From positions 1 to 64,000 of the forward strand of contig JAEWBG010000112.1 of the NCBI GenBank assembly GCA_023391335.1: 64,000 nt of DNA. The letters run 5' to 3'. The notes beneath the pieces are model-generated. The model made no database searches and was not told the origin of the DNA. It was given only the letters and a program-made list of their open reading frames with translations. A program made the translations under genes and the position numbers. The DNA is from Pseudomonadota bacterium. GTDB lineage: Bacteria > Pseudomonadota > Gammaproteobacteria > Steroidobacterales > Steroidobacteraceae. Position 1 is the first letter of the stretch. Each line of letters starts with the position of its first letter. Positions 34,438 through 44,404 of the stretch are shown here, in pieces.

Positions 34438-36171
34438 CTAGCGCTGAAAATCGCGTCCATGCAGCATCGCACGCACGACGGATTTGCGAACCACAAAATC
34501 GCCGAAGCGTTCGCCGGCTTCGCGCTCTTGCGAATAGCGAGTGAGCAATTCGCGCAACGAAATCAGGATTTCCGCTTCGCCAATGTTCTCCTTGTAGAGA
34601 GCGTTCAAGCGATCGCCATTCCCGCTGGCGCCGAGGTACAGGTTGTACTTGCCAGGTGCTTTTCCGACCAGCGCGATCTCTGCAAGGAAGGGTCGCGAGC
34701 AGCCATTGGGGCAGCCGCTCATGCGAATGTTGATTGGCTGATTTTCTAGATCGAGCGAACGAACGATCTCATCGATCTTGCCGATCAATTCCGGTAAGTA
34801 GCGTTCGCTCTCTGCCATCGCAAGACCGCACGTTGGCAGCGCGACGCAGGCCATCGAGTTCTGCCTCAATCCGGTCGCAGTCACATCGTTGTGCAGGCCG
34901 TATTGCGCAAGCAGGGCATCGATCTTCGCGCGATCTGCTTCGGTGACGCCGGCGATGATCACGTTCTGATTCGTCGTGAGCGCGAACGCACCGCTGTGCA
35001 CCTGGGCAATCGCACGCAATCCGCTCATGATCTTCCGGTTCGAAAAATCCGCGACGCGGCCGTTCTCAACGAACAGCGTGTAATGCCAAAGAGCGTCTTC
35101 TCCCTGATGCCATCCGAGCCGGTCGCCTGAGCTTGCAAAGAAGTACTCTCTTGCCGGCTCGAGCGGTTTGCCGAGTCGTCGCGCAAGTTCTTCGCGGAGC
35201 CATTTCACGCCTCGATCTTCGATGGTGTATTTGAACCGAGCATGGGCGCGATCTTTGCGATTGCCGTAGTCGCGTTGGATGCACATCGTATGTTCAGCGA
35301 CGGCAATCACATCTTCCGGCGTGCAGAACCCTGCAGCCTCGCTCAGCCGCGGATACGTCGCCGGCACTTTGTGAGTCATGCCCATCCCGCCGCCGACGAA
35401 CACGTTGTAACCAACGATGCGGCCAGCATCGACAATCGCAACAAACCCCAAGTCGTGAGCAAACACATCGATGTCGTTCGATGGCGGCACCGCAATGGCG
35501 ATCTTGAACTTGCGAGGCAGGTACGTGCGGCCATACATAGGTTCTTCGTCGGTGCCTTCGGGCACGGCCGGACCTTGCTCAAGAAGCACTTCGCGGTAGC
35601 CGCCGGTACGTGGCATCAAATGCGCGCTGATGTTCCTTGCGAGCGTGCTGACTTCAGAATGTGCATGAGAGAACAACGGATTGGCCGTGGAGATCACGTT
35701 GCGATTGTCATCGCCGCAAGCGGCGATCGTGTCGAGTCCCGCCGCAACGAGACTCTGAACGTGACGTCGCAGATTTCGCTTCAGGACGCCATGAAATTGA
35801 AATGTCTGACGAGTCGTGAGACGCAGCGTGCCATTGGCTGTGGCGCACGCGGCCGCATCGAGCGCGAGCCATTGCTGAGGCGAAAGCACGCCTCCCGGTA
35901 ATCGCACGCGTACCATGAACTGATAATGCGGCTCGAGCTTGGCGCGACGCCGATCATCGCGCTCGTCGCGATCGTCTTGCTGATAGATGCCGAAGAACTT
36001 CAGCAGCTTGGTGTCGTCATCGGTGATCGCGCCCGTGAGGGGATCGATCAATGTGTCTCGCAGCGTGCCGCGCAGATAACGACTGTCGAACTTAAGTTGT
36101 TCGTTGTCGTGCAGTTCGCTTAAGGGTCGGGATAGGTCGGCGGTGCGATCCAAAGTGACTTCAACACTCAT
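34438..36171 (-). CDS. cysI: Sulfite reductase hemoprotein beta subunit
   Basis: A 577-residue NADPH-sulfite reductase hemoprotein. Two halves carry nitrite/sulfite reductase folds. The siroheme/4Fe-4S cysteines are CVALPTC (C-x5-C) and GCPNGC (C-x3-C), both diagnostic; RLTTRQTFQFHG is the substrate and siroheme-binding stretch. It reduces sulfite to sulfide for cysteine synthesis in the cytoplasm with CysJ. The start at 36171 overlaps the cysJ stop (TGATG). A longer frame to 36318 lies inside cysJ and is rejected. Confidence 0.96.
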   Translation of the reverse strand: MSVEVTLDRTADLSRPLSELHDNEQLKFDSRYLRGTLRDTLIDPLTGAITDDDTKLLKFFGIYQQDDRDERDDRRRAKLEPHYQFMVRVRLPGGVLSPQQWLALDAAACATANGTLRLTTRQTFQFHGVLKRNLRRHVQSLVAAGLDTIAACGDDNRNVISTANPLFSHAHSEVSTLARNISAHLMPRTGGYREVLLEQGPAVPEGTDEEPMYGRTYLPRKFKIAIAVPPSNDIDVFAHDLGFVAIVDAGRIVGYNVFVGGGMGMTHKVPATYPRLSEAAGFCTPEDVIAVAEHTMCIQRDYGNRKDRAHARFKYTIEDRGVKWLREELARRLGKPLEPAREYFFASSGDRLGWHQGEDALWHYTLFVENGRVADFSNRKIMSGLRAIAQVHSGAFALTTNQNVIIAGVTEADRAKIDALLAQYGLHNDVTATGLRQNSMACVALPTCGLAMAESERYLPELIGKIDEIVRSLDLENQPINIRMSGCPNGCSRPFLAEIALVGKAPGKYNLYLGASGNGDRLNALYKENIGEAEILISLRELLTRYSQEREAGERFGDFVVRKSVVRAMLHGRDFQR

Positions 36172-38009
36172 CAATACACGTCTCTTTGATAGCGCCGCGC
36201 ACGTTGCAATTCCATCAGCTGCTCTTCGGCTTGTTCGGCGGAACGGTTGCCGTGCTGCTGCATGATCTCGATGAGTGCGCGCTGCACGTCGGCAGCCATG
36301 CGTGACGCATCGCCGCACACGTAGATATAGGCGTCGTTCTGGATCCAGTCATATAACTCTGCCCCACGCTCCAACATGCGATGTTGGACGTAGATCTTCT
36401 CGGCCTGATCGCGCGAGAAGGCAACGTCCATGTGGGTGAGCACGCCACGCTTGCGGTAGTCGAGCCATTCTGTTTGATACAGAAAGTCGCTCAAGAAGCT
36501 GCGCTCGCCGAAGAACAGCCAGTTGCGCCCACGTGAACCGGTCGTTTCGCGCTCTGCGATGAACCCTCTAAAGGGCGCAATGCCGGTCCCTGGCCCGATC
36601 ATGATCACCGGTGCATCTGCGTTCGCCGGCAAGCGGAAATTCGGGTTGCGATGGAGATAGATCGGCAGCGTTGCGTCGTCGCCTTGTGCGTCCGCGAGCT
36701 GCTTCGATACGACCCCGAATCGCAACTTGCCGCGCGCCTCGAATGTGGCAAGCCCAACAGTGAGATGGACCTCATCCGGTGTCGCTCGTTGGCTCGATGC
36801 GATTGAGTACAAACGCGGCGCCAACGGACGCAGCAAGCGTAGAAACTGTTCCGGGTCGGTTTTTGCGAGCGGATAGGTTTTGATCAGATCGACGAGATCG
36901 TGGCCTTGAATGAACTGGGCCAATGCATCCGTATTCTCAGGTGCGAGCAGTGCGGCGAGTGTCGTGTTGGACGTGTGCGAGGCGTACTTCTCGACCAACG
37001 TGCGGCTCACGGGGCCGATGTCGAAGCGTTCGATCAACGCTTGGCGCAATGACACGTTGCTACCTTCGACAGAGACCGCGGAATCTGCTGAGTAGGGCAG
37101 CGCCTGGAGCAATTCGTCGACTTGTCCTGCATCGTTACGCGGCACGACGCCAATCGCATCGCCCGGCTCATAGTGGATGCCCGAATCCTCCAACGATAGC
37201 TCGATGTGGCGCACGTCCTTGCCGGATGTACGCGCCGTCAATCGTTGATTGACGAGAACAGGAGCGTGGAACGGATTCTTTCGAGTGTAGGCGGTTGCGA
37301 CTGCATGGCTGCGATCGACAGCCTGCACGACAGGTGCGCTGCTGAGTTGCAGTTCACGCCCCAAGTGCTCGATGACCTGCTCCATCCACTGCTTCGCAGG
37401 CGCTTCGAAGTCGACGTCGCAATCGATGCGCGAGACAAAGGGCTTGGCTCCCAGCGCCGCGAGACGTGCGTCGAACTGACGGCCGGTTTCGCAGAACTTC
37501 TCGTAACTCGAGTCGCCCAGCGCGAGCACTGAATATTTCAAGTGGGCAAGCGGCGGCGCTTTGCGGCCATTCAGCAGTTCATGAAATGGCCGAGCACGAT
37601 CGGGCGGATCGCCTTCGCCATGCGTGCTGACAATGACGAGCAGCACCTGAGTCTCTTGCAGGTGGCGCTTCTGACAATCCAGCATGTCCAAGACGACGAA
37701 TGGCACTTGAAGCCCGGCGAGCATTTCCGCGGCTTCCTTGGCCAAACGCTCGCAATTGCCGCTCTGCGATCCATACAGAAGTGTGATGACGGGCTTACCG
37801 TCGTTGATGGGAGCCGGGGCGGATGTGCTTACGGATGCCTGCAAACTGCCGGCTAGGAATCCGCTCAGCCACGCGCGTTGCTGCGCATCGAGCGGTTGAA
37901 TCAAGCGTTGTAACGCTTGAGACGTGGCTGCATTAAAAGGAGCTGTAGACCATGGGTCCACAGCTCCCGTCGTTGAGGCGGCAGCGTGCTGCATCGGAAG
38001 GCTCGTCAT
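36171..38009 (-). CDS. cysJ: Sulfite reductase flavoprotein alpha subunit
   Basis: A 612-residue diflavin reductase. It has an N-terminal flavodoxin domain (LLYGSQSGNCERLAKEAAEM, STHGEGDPPD), an FAD domain (RLYSIASSQ), and an NADPH-binding domain (MIGPGTGIAPFRGF) ending in DVY, as in E. coli CysJ. It passes electrons from NADPH to CysI. ATG at 38009 was chosen; an alternative TTG lies ten codons upstream. The peroxiredoxin gene ends 38 nt before this start, so the three genes may share a transcript. Confidence 0.95.
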   Translation of the reverse strand: MTSLPMQHAAASTTGAVDPWSTAPFNAATSQALQRLIQPLDAQQRAWLSGFLAGSLQASVSTSAPAPINDGKPVITLLYGSQSGNCERLAKEAAEMLAGLQVPFVVLDMLDCQKRHLQETQVLLVIVSTHGEGDPPDRARPFHELLNGRKAPPLAHLKYSVLALGDSSYEKFCETGRQFDARLAALGAKPFVSRIDCDVDFEAPAKQWMEQVIEHLGRELQLSSAPVVQAVDRSHAVATAYTRKNPFHAPVLVNQRLTARTSGKDVRHIELSLEDSGIHYEPGDAIGVVPRNDAGQVDELLQALPYSADSAVSVEGSNVSLRQALIERFDIGPVSRTLVEKYASHTSNTTLAALLAPENTDALAQFIQGHDLVDLIKTYPLAKTDPEQFLRLLRPLAPRLYSIASSQRATPDEVHLTVGLATFEARGKLRFGVVSKQLADAQGDDATLPIYLHRNPNFRLPANADAPVIMIGPGTGIAPFRGFIAERETTGSRGRNWLFFGERSFLSDFLYQTEWLDYRKRGVLTHMDVAFSRDQAEKIYVQHRMLERGAELYDWIQNDAYIYVCGDASRMAADVQRALIEIMQQHGNRSAEQAEEQLMELQRARRYQRDVY

Positions 38010-38047
38010 CGCGTGCCGTTGATCCTCTTGATCTGCCAAGCGCGAAA

Positions 38048-38680
38048 TTAGGAAGGCTGCTTGACGGTACGCAGGTACGGACGGTGTTCCTTGAAGCCTT
38101 GCGGGAAAAGCTTCTTGGCATCGTCGTTCGAGACGGACGGAACGATGATCACGTCTTCACCGTGCTTCCAATTCACCGGCGTTGCGACCTTGAACTTGTC
38201 GGTGAGCTGCAGGGAATCGATCACGCGCAGGATCTCATCGAAGTTGCGGCCGGTGCTGGCAGGGTAGGTGATCATCAAGCGAATCTTCTTCGCAGCATCG
38301 ATGATGAACACCGAGCGCACCGTGTGGGTGTTATCCGCCTTCGGATGCAGCATGCCGTACAGCGTCGCAACCTTGCGATCCGCATCGGCAATGATCGGAA
38401 AGCGCGGACGTGCGCCTTGCGTCGCCTCGATGTCATCGGCCCACTTTTCATGGTCGCCGACCGGGTCCACCGAGAGTCCGATCACTTTCACGCCGCGCTT
38501 TTCGAATTCAGGCCGCAGTTTCTCGGTGTAGCCCAGTTCAGTGGTGCACACCGGAGTGAAATCCTTCGGGTGAGAAAATAGAACGCCCCAGGAATTGCCC
38601 AGCCATTCATGGAAGCGAATGGAGCCAGCGGTCGTTTCCGCGTTGAAGTCCGGTGCGATATCCCCGAGCTGCAGTGCCAT
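38048..38680 (-). CDS. 1-Cys peroxiredoxin (Prx6 type)
   Basis: A 210-residue peroxiredoxin with the peroxidatic C45 in FTPVCTTE. The long C-terminal dimerisation region (NWKHGEDVIIVPSVSNDDA) is typical of the Prx6/1-Cys class. It reduces peroxides in the cytoplasm. Shine-Dalgarno AGGAGAAC precedes the ATG. It is divergent from a MarR regulator, with a 183-nt spacer holding two short dyads, and upstream of cysJI. Regulation by the MarR protein is inferred from position. Confidence 0.93.
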   Translation of the reverse strand: MALQLGDIAPDFNAETTAGSIRFHEWLGNSWGVLFSHPKDFTPVCTTELGYTEKLRPEFEKRGVKVIGLSVDPVGDHEKWADDIEATQGARPRFPIIADADRKVATLYGMLHPKADNTHTVRSVFIIDAAKKIRLMITYPASTGRNFDEILRVIDSLQLTDKFKVATPVNWKHGEDVIIVPSVSNDDAKKLFPQGFKEHRPYLRTVKQPS

Positions 38681-38735
38681 GGTGTTCTCCTAATTGAGCA
38701 GAGCGATAGATTTTGGGGATGCGAACCCTAACACC

Positions 38736-38766
38736 TCACAATGTGATACAAAAATTCCATTTGGAA
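38736..38766. promoter_or_regulatory. Two palindromes between peroxiredoxin and MarR genes
   Basis: TCACA-A-TGTGA (38736-38746) and TTCCA-TT-TGGAA (38755-38766) are near-perfect dyads in the divergent promoter region. MarR dimers bind such palindromes, so these are candidate operators for autoregulation and peroxiredoxin control. The assignment is by position only. Confidence 0.35.
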
Positions 38767-38863
38767 CGAGGACATGCCTTTTGGGAATTTGGACGGGGCA
38801 GTAGACTGCATGAGCCGGAAACACCCCAGAAATCACGATCCGGTGCCCCCTCCCGGAGAGCCT

Positions 38864-39286
38864 ATGAGCGCCGATTCAGTACGAATCTCCAGACGCCAGT
38901 ACGAAACCCTCTCCAAATTTCGCTATGAATTGCGGCGCTACCTGCGTTACAGCGAGCAAGTCACCCGAAAGTACGGGGTCACTCCGCTGCAATACCAACT
39001 GCTATTGCACCTCAAAGGATATCCGGGCCGGGACTGGGCCTCGGTGAGCGAGCTCGCCGAGCGCTTGCAGGCAAAACACCATGGCGTGGTGGCCCTCGTC
39101 ACGCGTTGCGAAAAGACGAAGCTCGTCGAGCGTCGGCCCGATCCCAACGATCGTCGCCGGGTCTACGTGCATCTCACTAAGAAAGGTGAGGAGCGTCTAG
39201 CGAAGCTTGCGGACTTGCACCGTCGCGAGCTCGTTCTTCTCGAGAAACGCTTTTTCGTTCCCAAACGCGAGGATTTCGGCGAGTAG
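38864..39286 (+). CDS. MarR-family transcriptional regulator
   Basis: A regulator of 140 residues from ATG 38864, which has a good Shine-Dalgarno GGAGAG; upstream ATGs in frame give a Pro-rich extension without similarity. It shows the MarR winged helix: YGVTPLQYQLLLHLKG, SELAERLQAKHHGVVALVTR (recognition helix), ERRPDPNDRRRVYVHLTKKG (wing). No conserved N-terminal redox Cys of OhrR is present, as the protein contains one Cys, within the recognition helix region. It may respond to a phenolic or oxidant and control the divergent peroxiredoxin. Confidence 0.88.
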   Translation: MSADSVRISRRQYETLSKFRYELRRYLRYSEQVTRKYGVTPLQYQLLLHLKGYPGRDWASVSELAERLQAKHHGVVALVTRCEKTKLVERRPDPNDRRRVYVHLTKKGEERLAKLADLHRRELVLLEKRFFVPKREDFGE

Positions 39287-39310
39287 CCGGCTTTGCGTGG
39301 GCCGGCTACT
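39282..39310. terminator. Hairpin terminator between convergent genes
   Basis: Arms AGTAGCCGGC (39282-39291) and GCCGGCTACT (39301-39310) form a perfect 10-bp stem with a 9-base loop, partly inside the MarR stop region. Short T-rich sequence follows. It can serve both the MarR gene and the GH127 gene, which converge here. Confidence 0.7.
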
Positions 39311-39321
39311 TCGGTTTCGCA

Positions 39322-41736
39322 TTAGGCCTCGTTAATCCACACCTTCGAGACGACGGGCATATGCGCGTGATCGTGGGCACTCGTTTCTTCGGATCCGGCG
39401 ATACTTGGTGGCGGCGCCGGCTCTCGATTCATCCTCGCAAAGTTGGGAATGGCCAATAGCGGGGAGCCGTCGATAAATTGTCCGGTAATCGCGACGACGC
39501 CATTGAGAAGATCCGGTTGCCACATGGAATCGAGCTTTGCATTCGCACCGACGGCGCGGTCGACATCGCGCACATCGACGTTCTCGATGTTGTACAGGAG
39601 CGGCCCACGTCGCAGGGCCACTTTACCGCGATCGGCTTCAACCTTGTCGCTCGCATGCACGCGCTGAATCGGCAGCGGTAATTCCAGCTCAATCTGATCG
39701 TTCGGTTTCCAGGTACGGGCAATCACCGCATACCCATTAACGATCTTTGGCTTGATCGACTTCCCATTTATCGAAAGCGAAAGAAGGTGATTCACTTTTG
39801 GAGTGGTGGAGTAAAGCTCACTGACTTCGCGATTCGGAATGCGCACGTGAATGCTCATTCGCTTCCGTGCCTGTTTCGGATTGACGACAATCTCGACCTT
39901 GCCATCCCACGGATAATGCGTCCTCTGGATCATCTCGACATCGGTCCCGCCGACATTCTCGACTAGAATGGTGCTGCCGATGTACATGTTCACGAAGATG
40001 GCGTCCGAACTCTTCGCATAAGTCCACGTCGGCATTTGCAGCAGGGTACGCGGAATGTTTCCGACGCAGCACGGCACGATATGCCATGACGCTCTAAGTT
40101 CGCGTGCGTCGAGCGGATTCGGGTAGTAGAACGTCTTGCCATTCAAGGCCAAGCCTCCGAGCAACGCGTTGTACAGGGTGTCTTCGTAGATATCCGCGAA
40201 CTTTGCGTCGTGATACGCGAGGCCCATCTTCCATTGAAAGAAGATCATTCCGCAGCTCGAGCAGGACTCGCAGTAGCTGTCGTTACCCAACGCAAAGTTC
40301 GGACCGAATCCTTCGTTCGAAGCTGCGCCTCCGATGCCCCCGGTGACGTAGTACTTGCGATGAACGAGGTTGTCCCACAGCGACTTCACTGCGCTTCGAT
40401 AGTCTTCGTCGTGAGTCTCGGTGACGACGTCAGCCATTCCCGAGTAGCAATACATTGCACGCACCGCATGACCGACTGCCTCGTACTGCTCCGTCACGGG
40501 CAGATGACACTGATCGTATTCGCCACGCTCTTTCTCGCTGCGGGCGCTTCGATAGCGGTTGTCCAACAGAAACTTGGCGAGGTTGATGTACTTGTCGCCC
40601 TTGCCTGCGCCTTCGTTATCGTTAACGAAGCGGCCGAACCGCACCAGCGCTTGTTCCATTTCTTCATGACCGTCGTACCAAGCCTTCTTCGGAGCAGGGC
40701 CGAGATTTCGATCCCAACAATCCGCGAGCCGCTTTGCAGCTTCGTAGAGCCGTGGGTCGCGTTTGTCGGTCATCATGTAGTGCACGATTGCAGACTCGAG
40801 AAAGTAACCGCCCGTGTAACCCTCATGGTCGCTGCGCCGTTCCCACCGTAAAAAAGGGCCGGGCGCCTGATCGCCGCCTGCGTTACTGACGCGGGGTAGC
40901 GTGAATGCCGTCTGCATGTAGCCATCCGGTTCCTGTGCTGCGAGGATGATCGGAATCCATCGGTTGAGTGTTGCTCGCAGGCGATCTTGCGCTTTGATGA
41001 TCTCGCCATCGCCTTTGGGATCGATCATCAGCGCGATGCTCATCGCCTCGACGGTGTTGTGAACGTAGGCATCCGAGAACACGAAGCCCTTGTGCGGGCC
41101 GTGCGGTTCGCCGCGCAATGCCTTTCCTGCTTCCATGAAATTGTCCAGCCCGCCTACTTCGATATCGGTGCGCTCTAGTTGCTCGACGCAATGTGGAATC
41201 CAATGGACGATCAGCGCCTTGAATCGATCGTTCCACAGCGGACTGTCGATCGAGTAGCGCCTTGTGTGGACCACTTGGAGTTGCTGCTGAGGTGGAGGCA
41301 ACTCGACTTTCACAGTTAGCTCCGAAGACGTGCTGTTCGTCCCATCGCTCGCCGCGAGTCTGAGCAGATAGGTGCCGGGTGAACTGAAAGTCGCCGCGGT
41401 GATGGTGGCTTCGGGATTTTCGAACGTTACACGCCCGGGGCCGGACGCCTTGGTCCATCGCGTCTTGATCGTCCCTTCCGGTCCCTGGTGGGGATGTTTC
41501 GGCGGATCGCCGTAACCTGCCCACCCGCGCAAATACGTTTTCCCAGGTTGCACGACTATCCGATCGACACCTGCGGCGCCGCGCATTCCTTGTCCGGAAG
41601 ATCCTGGTGGCTGCACATCATCCGCGATGGCGGTGCGCAGTACCGTCGGGATCGCAAGCGATGCGGCGACGGCTTTACTTGAGATGCCAATGAACGTGCG
41701 TCGATTCACCCGGAGCGGGTGTTTGCGATGAGTCAT
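39322..41736 (-). CDS. GH127-type beta-L-arabinofuranosidase with PKD-like domain
   Basis: An 804-residue exported enzyme. A Tat-type leader (VNRRTFIGISSKAVAASLA) is followed by a PKD-like Ig domain (about 90-150; TFSSPGTYLLRLAASDG), then the GH127/DUF1680 alpha/alpha barrel. Zinc and catalytic cysteine motifs are visible: YCESCSS (E-x-C) and VPCCVGN (adjacent Cys pair), as in Bifidobacterium HypBA1. It would remove beta-L-arabinofuranose from plant or hydroxyproline-linked glycans in the periplasm. ATG at 41736 has a strong Shine-Dalgarno GGGGGA; a longer frame upstream lacks a leader. Confidence 0.88.
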   Translation of the reverse strand: MTHRKHPLRVNRRTFIGISSKAVAASLAIPTVLRTAIADDVQPPGSSGQGMRGAAGVDRIVVQPGKTYLRGWAGYGDPPKHPHQGPEGTIKTRWTKASGPGRVTFENPEATITAATFSSPGTYLLRLAASDGTNSTSSELTVKVELPPPQQQLQVVHTRRYSIDSPLWNDRFKALIVHWIPHCVEQLERTDIEVGGLDNFMEAGKALRGEPHGPHKGFVFSDAYVHNTVEAMSIALMIDPKGDGEIIKAQDRLRATLNRWIPIILAAQEPDGYMQTAFTLPRVSNAGGDQAPGPFLRWERRSDHEGYTGGYFLESAIVHYMMTDKRDPRLYEAAKRLADCWDRNLGPAPKKAWYDGHEEMEQALVRFGRFVNDNEGAGKGDKYINLAKFLLDNRYRSARSEKERGEYDQCHLPVTEQYEAVGHAVRAMYCYSGMADVVTETHDEDYRSAVKSLWDNLVHRKYYVTGGIGGAASNEGFGPNFALGNDSYCESCSSCGMIFFQWKMGLAYHDAKFADIYEDTLYNALLGGLALNGKTFYYPNPLDARELRASWHIVPCCVGNIPRTLLQMPTWTYAKSSDAIFVNMYIGSTILVENVGGTDVEMIQRTHYPWDGKVEIVVNPKQARKRMSIHVRIPNREVSELYSTTPKVNHLLSLSINGKSIKPKIVNGYAVIARTWKPNDQIELELPLPIQRVHASDKVEADRGKVALRRGPLLYNIENVDVRDVDRAVGANAKLDSMWQPDLLNGVVAITGQFIDGSPLLAIPNFARMNREPAPPPSIAGSEETSAHDHAHMPVVSKVWINEA

Positions 41737-41946
41737 GATTCCCCCTGCAACTCGCTGCAATCTGTTCGTGCAGCACGACTCGCGTTGATACACGCAGCGC
41801 GAGCCGAAAGCGATGGCAAGACCGTTATCGAAATCCGTGCCGATTTTATCGATATACACGGACTGACCGACTAGGATGCTCGGTGGGGGACGGGCGCTGT
41901 TCGCTCGGCGTCAGTCGGTTTCACTTCAGTCTCATAAGAGTGATCC

Positions 41947-43902
41947 GTGAAGAAGCAATTTCAATTCGCGCTACTCGCGCTATTCGCCGTATCTATATCC
42001 AAAATCGCGCTCGCTGATTCATCAGGGTTGATCTCGAGCCCTGGCAAGAACATCGAAGTGCATGTGTTCGTGGACGATCAAGGCTCGCCGTTCTACTCGA
42101 TCGCGCGAGAGGGCAGGCAAGTACTGGATCGCTCGCATCTCGGCTTGGTTCGCGACGATGGAGATTTCAGCCGTGCGCTCCGGCTCGTTTCCGAATCGAA
42201 TCCAGAATCCGTCAAGGATGAATATGAACTCCTCACCAGCAAGCGACGCTTGAATCGTTACGAGGCGAATCGCAAGACGTTCAACTTTCGCAATGCCAAA
42301 GGGCAGGCCATCCAGATCGTCTTTCAGGTTTCGAACGATGGCGTGGCGTTTCGCTACTATTTTCCCGATCAAAGCCGAGAGCTGCGCCAATTGACGTCGG
42401 AGGCGACGACGTTTCACTTCCTGCCGGGAACACACGGCTACCTGCAGCCGATCGCTGTGGCGAAATCGGGCTGGGGCAGCACGAATCCATCGTACGAAGA
42501 AACGTATCAGCGAAATATATCCATCGATACACCGTCGCCTACTGGCGCGGGATGGGTGTACCCGGCCTTGTTCAAATCAGACGCTACATGGCTGTTGATT
42601 ACTGAAGTCGCATTGGGCCGAACGTATCCGGGGACGCGCCTGCAATCGCAGTGGCGCAATCTCGAATACACGATCGCGTTTCCTAGTCCGCTTGAAGGTG
42701 TCCAGAACGGACCGATCAATCCGCAATCGACGTTGCCTTGGCTAACTCCGTGGCGCGTCATCGTGATCGGCGATTTGCGGACGATCGTCGAGTCGACCCT
42801 CGGCACCGACTTGGCTGACAAGCCGAAGAATGGCCAAGTGGCACATGCAGATATGCCCGGTAAAGCCTCCTGGAGTTGGCCGCTGCTGGGCGATGGGCAA
42901 ACTGTGTTCGATACACAGAAGCGATTCATCGATTACGCCGCCGAAATGCATTGGCAGTACACGCTCGTCGATGCTCTGTGGGATACGCAGATCGGCTACG
43001 ACAAGCTAAAGGAGTTGGTGGACTACGGACGTTCCAAGGGCGTGAAGATTCTGGTTTGGTACAACTCCGCGGGCGATTGGAATGAGGCGCCGCAAACGCC
43101 ACGCAATCGGATGCTCACGCACGAGAGCCGCATTCGCGAGTTCGATCACTTAAAGGCAATCGGGGTCGCAGGGCTCAAGATCGATTTCTTCGCCGGCGAT
43201 GGTCAATCCACGATCAACTACTACCAAGACATTCTCGAAGACGCCGCGCCTTATGGATTTGCGATGAACTTCCACGGTGCGACCCTGCCGCGAGGTTGGC
43301 AGCGCACGTATCCCAATCTCATGACGATGGAAGCCGTGCGGGGCCTTGAGTTCGTGACGTTCGAGCAACGCAACGCCGAAGACGAGCCCGCCCACGCGGC
43401 CATGCTGCCGTTTACGCGTAACGTGTTCGATCCGATGGATTTCACTCCCGTGGTGCTCGATCGCATCAACAATATCGAGCGACGCACGAGCAGCGCGTTC
43501 GAATTGGCGCTCTCAGTGCTGTTCACGTCGGGCATCACGCACTATGCGGAGATTCCGGAAGGAATGCACAAAGCACCCGACTACGTTCGCGAGTTTTTGC
43601 GGCATGTGCCCAGCGTTTGGGATGAGGTGCGGTTATTGGCGGGCGAGCCGGGAGAGTACGTCGCGATCGCACGCCGCAGCGGCAAGAAGTGGTACGTCGG
43701 CGGCATCAATGCACAGCGAGAGCCCAAGGATTTCACTTTGGATCTCTCGCTACTCGGTCCGATCAAATCGGCAACGTTGATCTCCGACGGCGAAGGCGGC
43801 AACTTGTCTTTCAGACGGACGGTGCTTGATTTGCCGACCCAACCACTGAAGTTGAACGTTCAAGGACGCGGCGGATTCGTGATCGAGGCCGCGCAGAAAT
43901 AA
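41947..43902 (+). CDS. GH97 alpha-galactosidase/alpha-glucosidase, retaining type
   Basis: A 651-residue secreted glycosidase beginning with GTG and a signal peptide (FALLALFAVSISKIALA). It has the N-terminal beta-sandwich of GH97 (VSNDGVAFRYYF), the barrel (WSWPLLGDGQTVFDTQKRFI), and a C-terminal sheet. GLKIDFFAGDGQ supplies D413, the position of the nucleophile in retaining GH97 enzymes such as BtGH97b; TMEAVRGLE gives E462 as probable acid/base. Inverting SusB-like members lack this Asp. An alpha-galactosidase is therefore more likely than an alpha-glucosidase. It is divergent from GH127. Confidence 0.88.
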   Translation: MKKQFQFALLALFAVSISKIALADSSGLISSPGKNIEVHVFVDDQGSPFYSIAREGRQVLDRSHLGLVRDDGDFSRALRLVSESNPESVKDEYELLTSKRRLNRYEANRKTFNFRNAKGQAIQIVFQVSNDGVAFRYYFPDQSRELRQLTSEATTFHFLPGTHGYLQPIAVAKSGWGSTNPSYEETYQRNISIDTPSPTGAGWVYPALFKSDATWLLITEVALGRTYPGTRLQSQWRNLEYTIAFPSPLEGVQNGPINPQSTLPWLTPWRVIVIGDLRTIVESTLGTDLADKPKNGQVAHADMPGKASWSWPLLGDGQTVFDTQKRFIDYAAEMHWQYTLVDALWDTQIGYDKLKELVDYGRSKGVKILVWYNSAGDWNEAPQTPRNRMLTHESRIREFDHLKAIGVAGLKIDFFAGDGQSTINYYQDILEDAAPYGFAMNFHGATLPRGWQRTYPNLMTMEAVRGLEFVTFEQRNAEDEPAHAAMLPFTRNVFDPMDFTPVVLDRINNIERRTSSAFELALSVLFTSGITHYAEIPEGMHKAPDYVREFLRHVPSVWDEVRLLAGEPGEYVAIARRSGKKWYVGGINAQREPKDFTLDLSLLGPIKSATLISDGEGGNLSFRRTVLDLPTQPLKLNVQGRGGFVIEAAQK

Positions 43903-43977
43903 ACGCATTAGCGTGTCGCCTCGGGCGTTCACGAGCACGAACCAGCTGATTCCCTTAAGGCAAACCTGCAAAGGCGC

Positions 43978-44005
43978 GATCTTGCTACCGACGGGTAGCA
44001 AGATC
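43978..44005. terminator. Perfect 12-bp hairpin after GH97
   Basis: The arms at 43978-43989 and 43994-44005 are perfectly complementary with a GACG tetraloop, 75 bases after the GH97 stop. No U-tract follows, so it may be an mRNA 3'-end stabiliser or an operator rather than a classic terminator. Confidence 0.5.
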
Positions 44006-44404
44006 CGTTCACTGTATACCGAAGACCGATCTCACCCGATCGCAAAGCATTGTTGACTTCGATCAATGCTCGCGATGCCATCCGTTTCGGGCTGACCGCC
44101 GAGCGTGAACCGTCAAGTCGCACGGGCGCCTCGCGCCCAGATGTGTACCGCTGTTGCACGCACAACACACTCGAGACTTCGCAGCCGTGCACCGGTGCCG
44201 TTGCGATTGATGCGAGGTCAACTTGAAGTCGGTGTTCGTCCAGTCTCAACGGTTGCTGACGTAACTCTCTGTTCATACCTGACTTCTTCTGCGCCGAGTC
44301 GCTTACTCATGCGGCGTCGAATCGCCTCTGCAAGCCCACTCAGTCCTCGAGCATGCATGAACAGCGCTGTCATTTTTACTCGCCATTTTGGAATAGTCTG
44401 AGTA

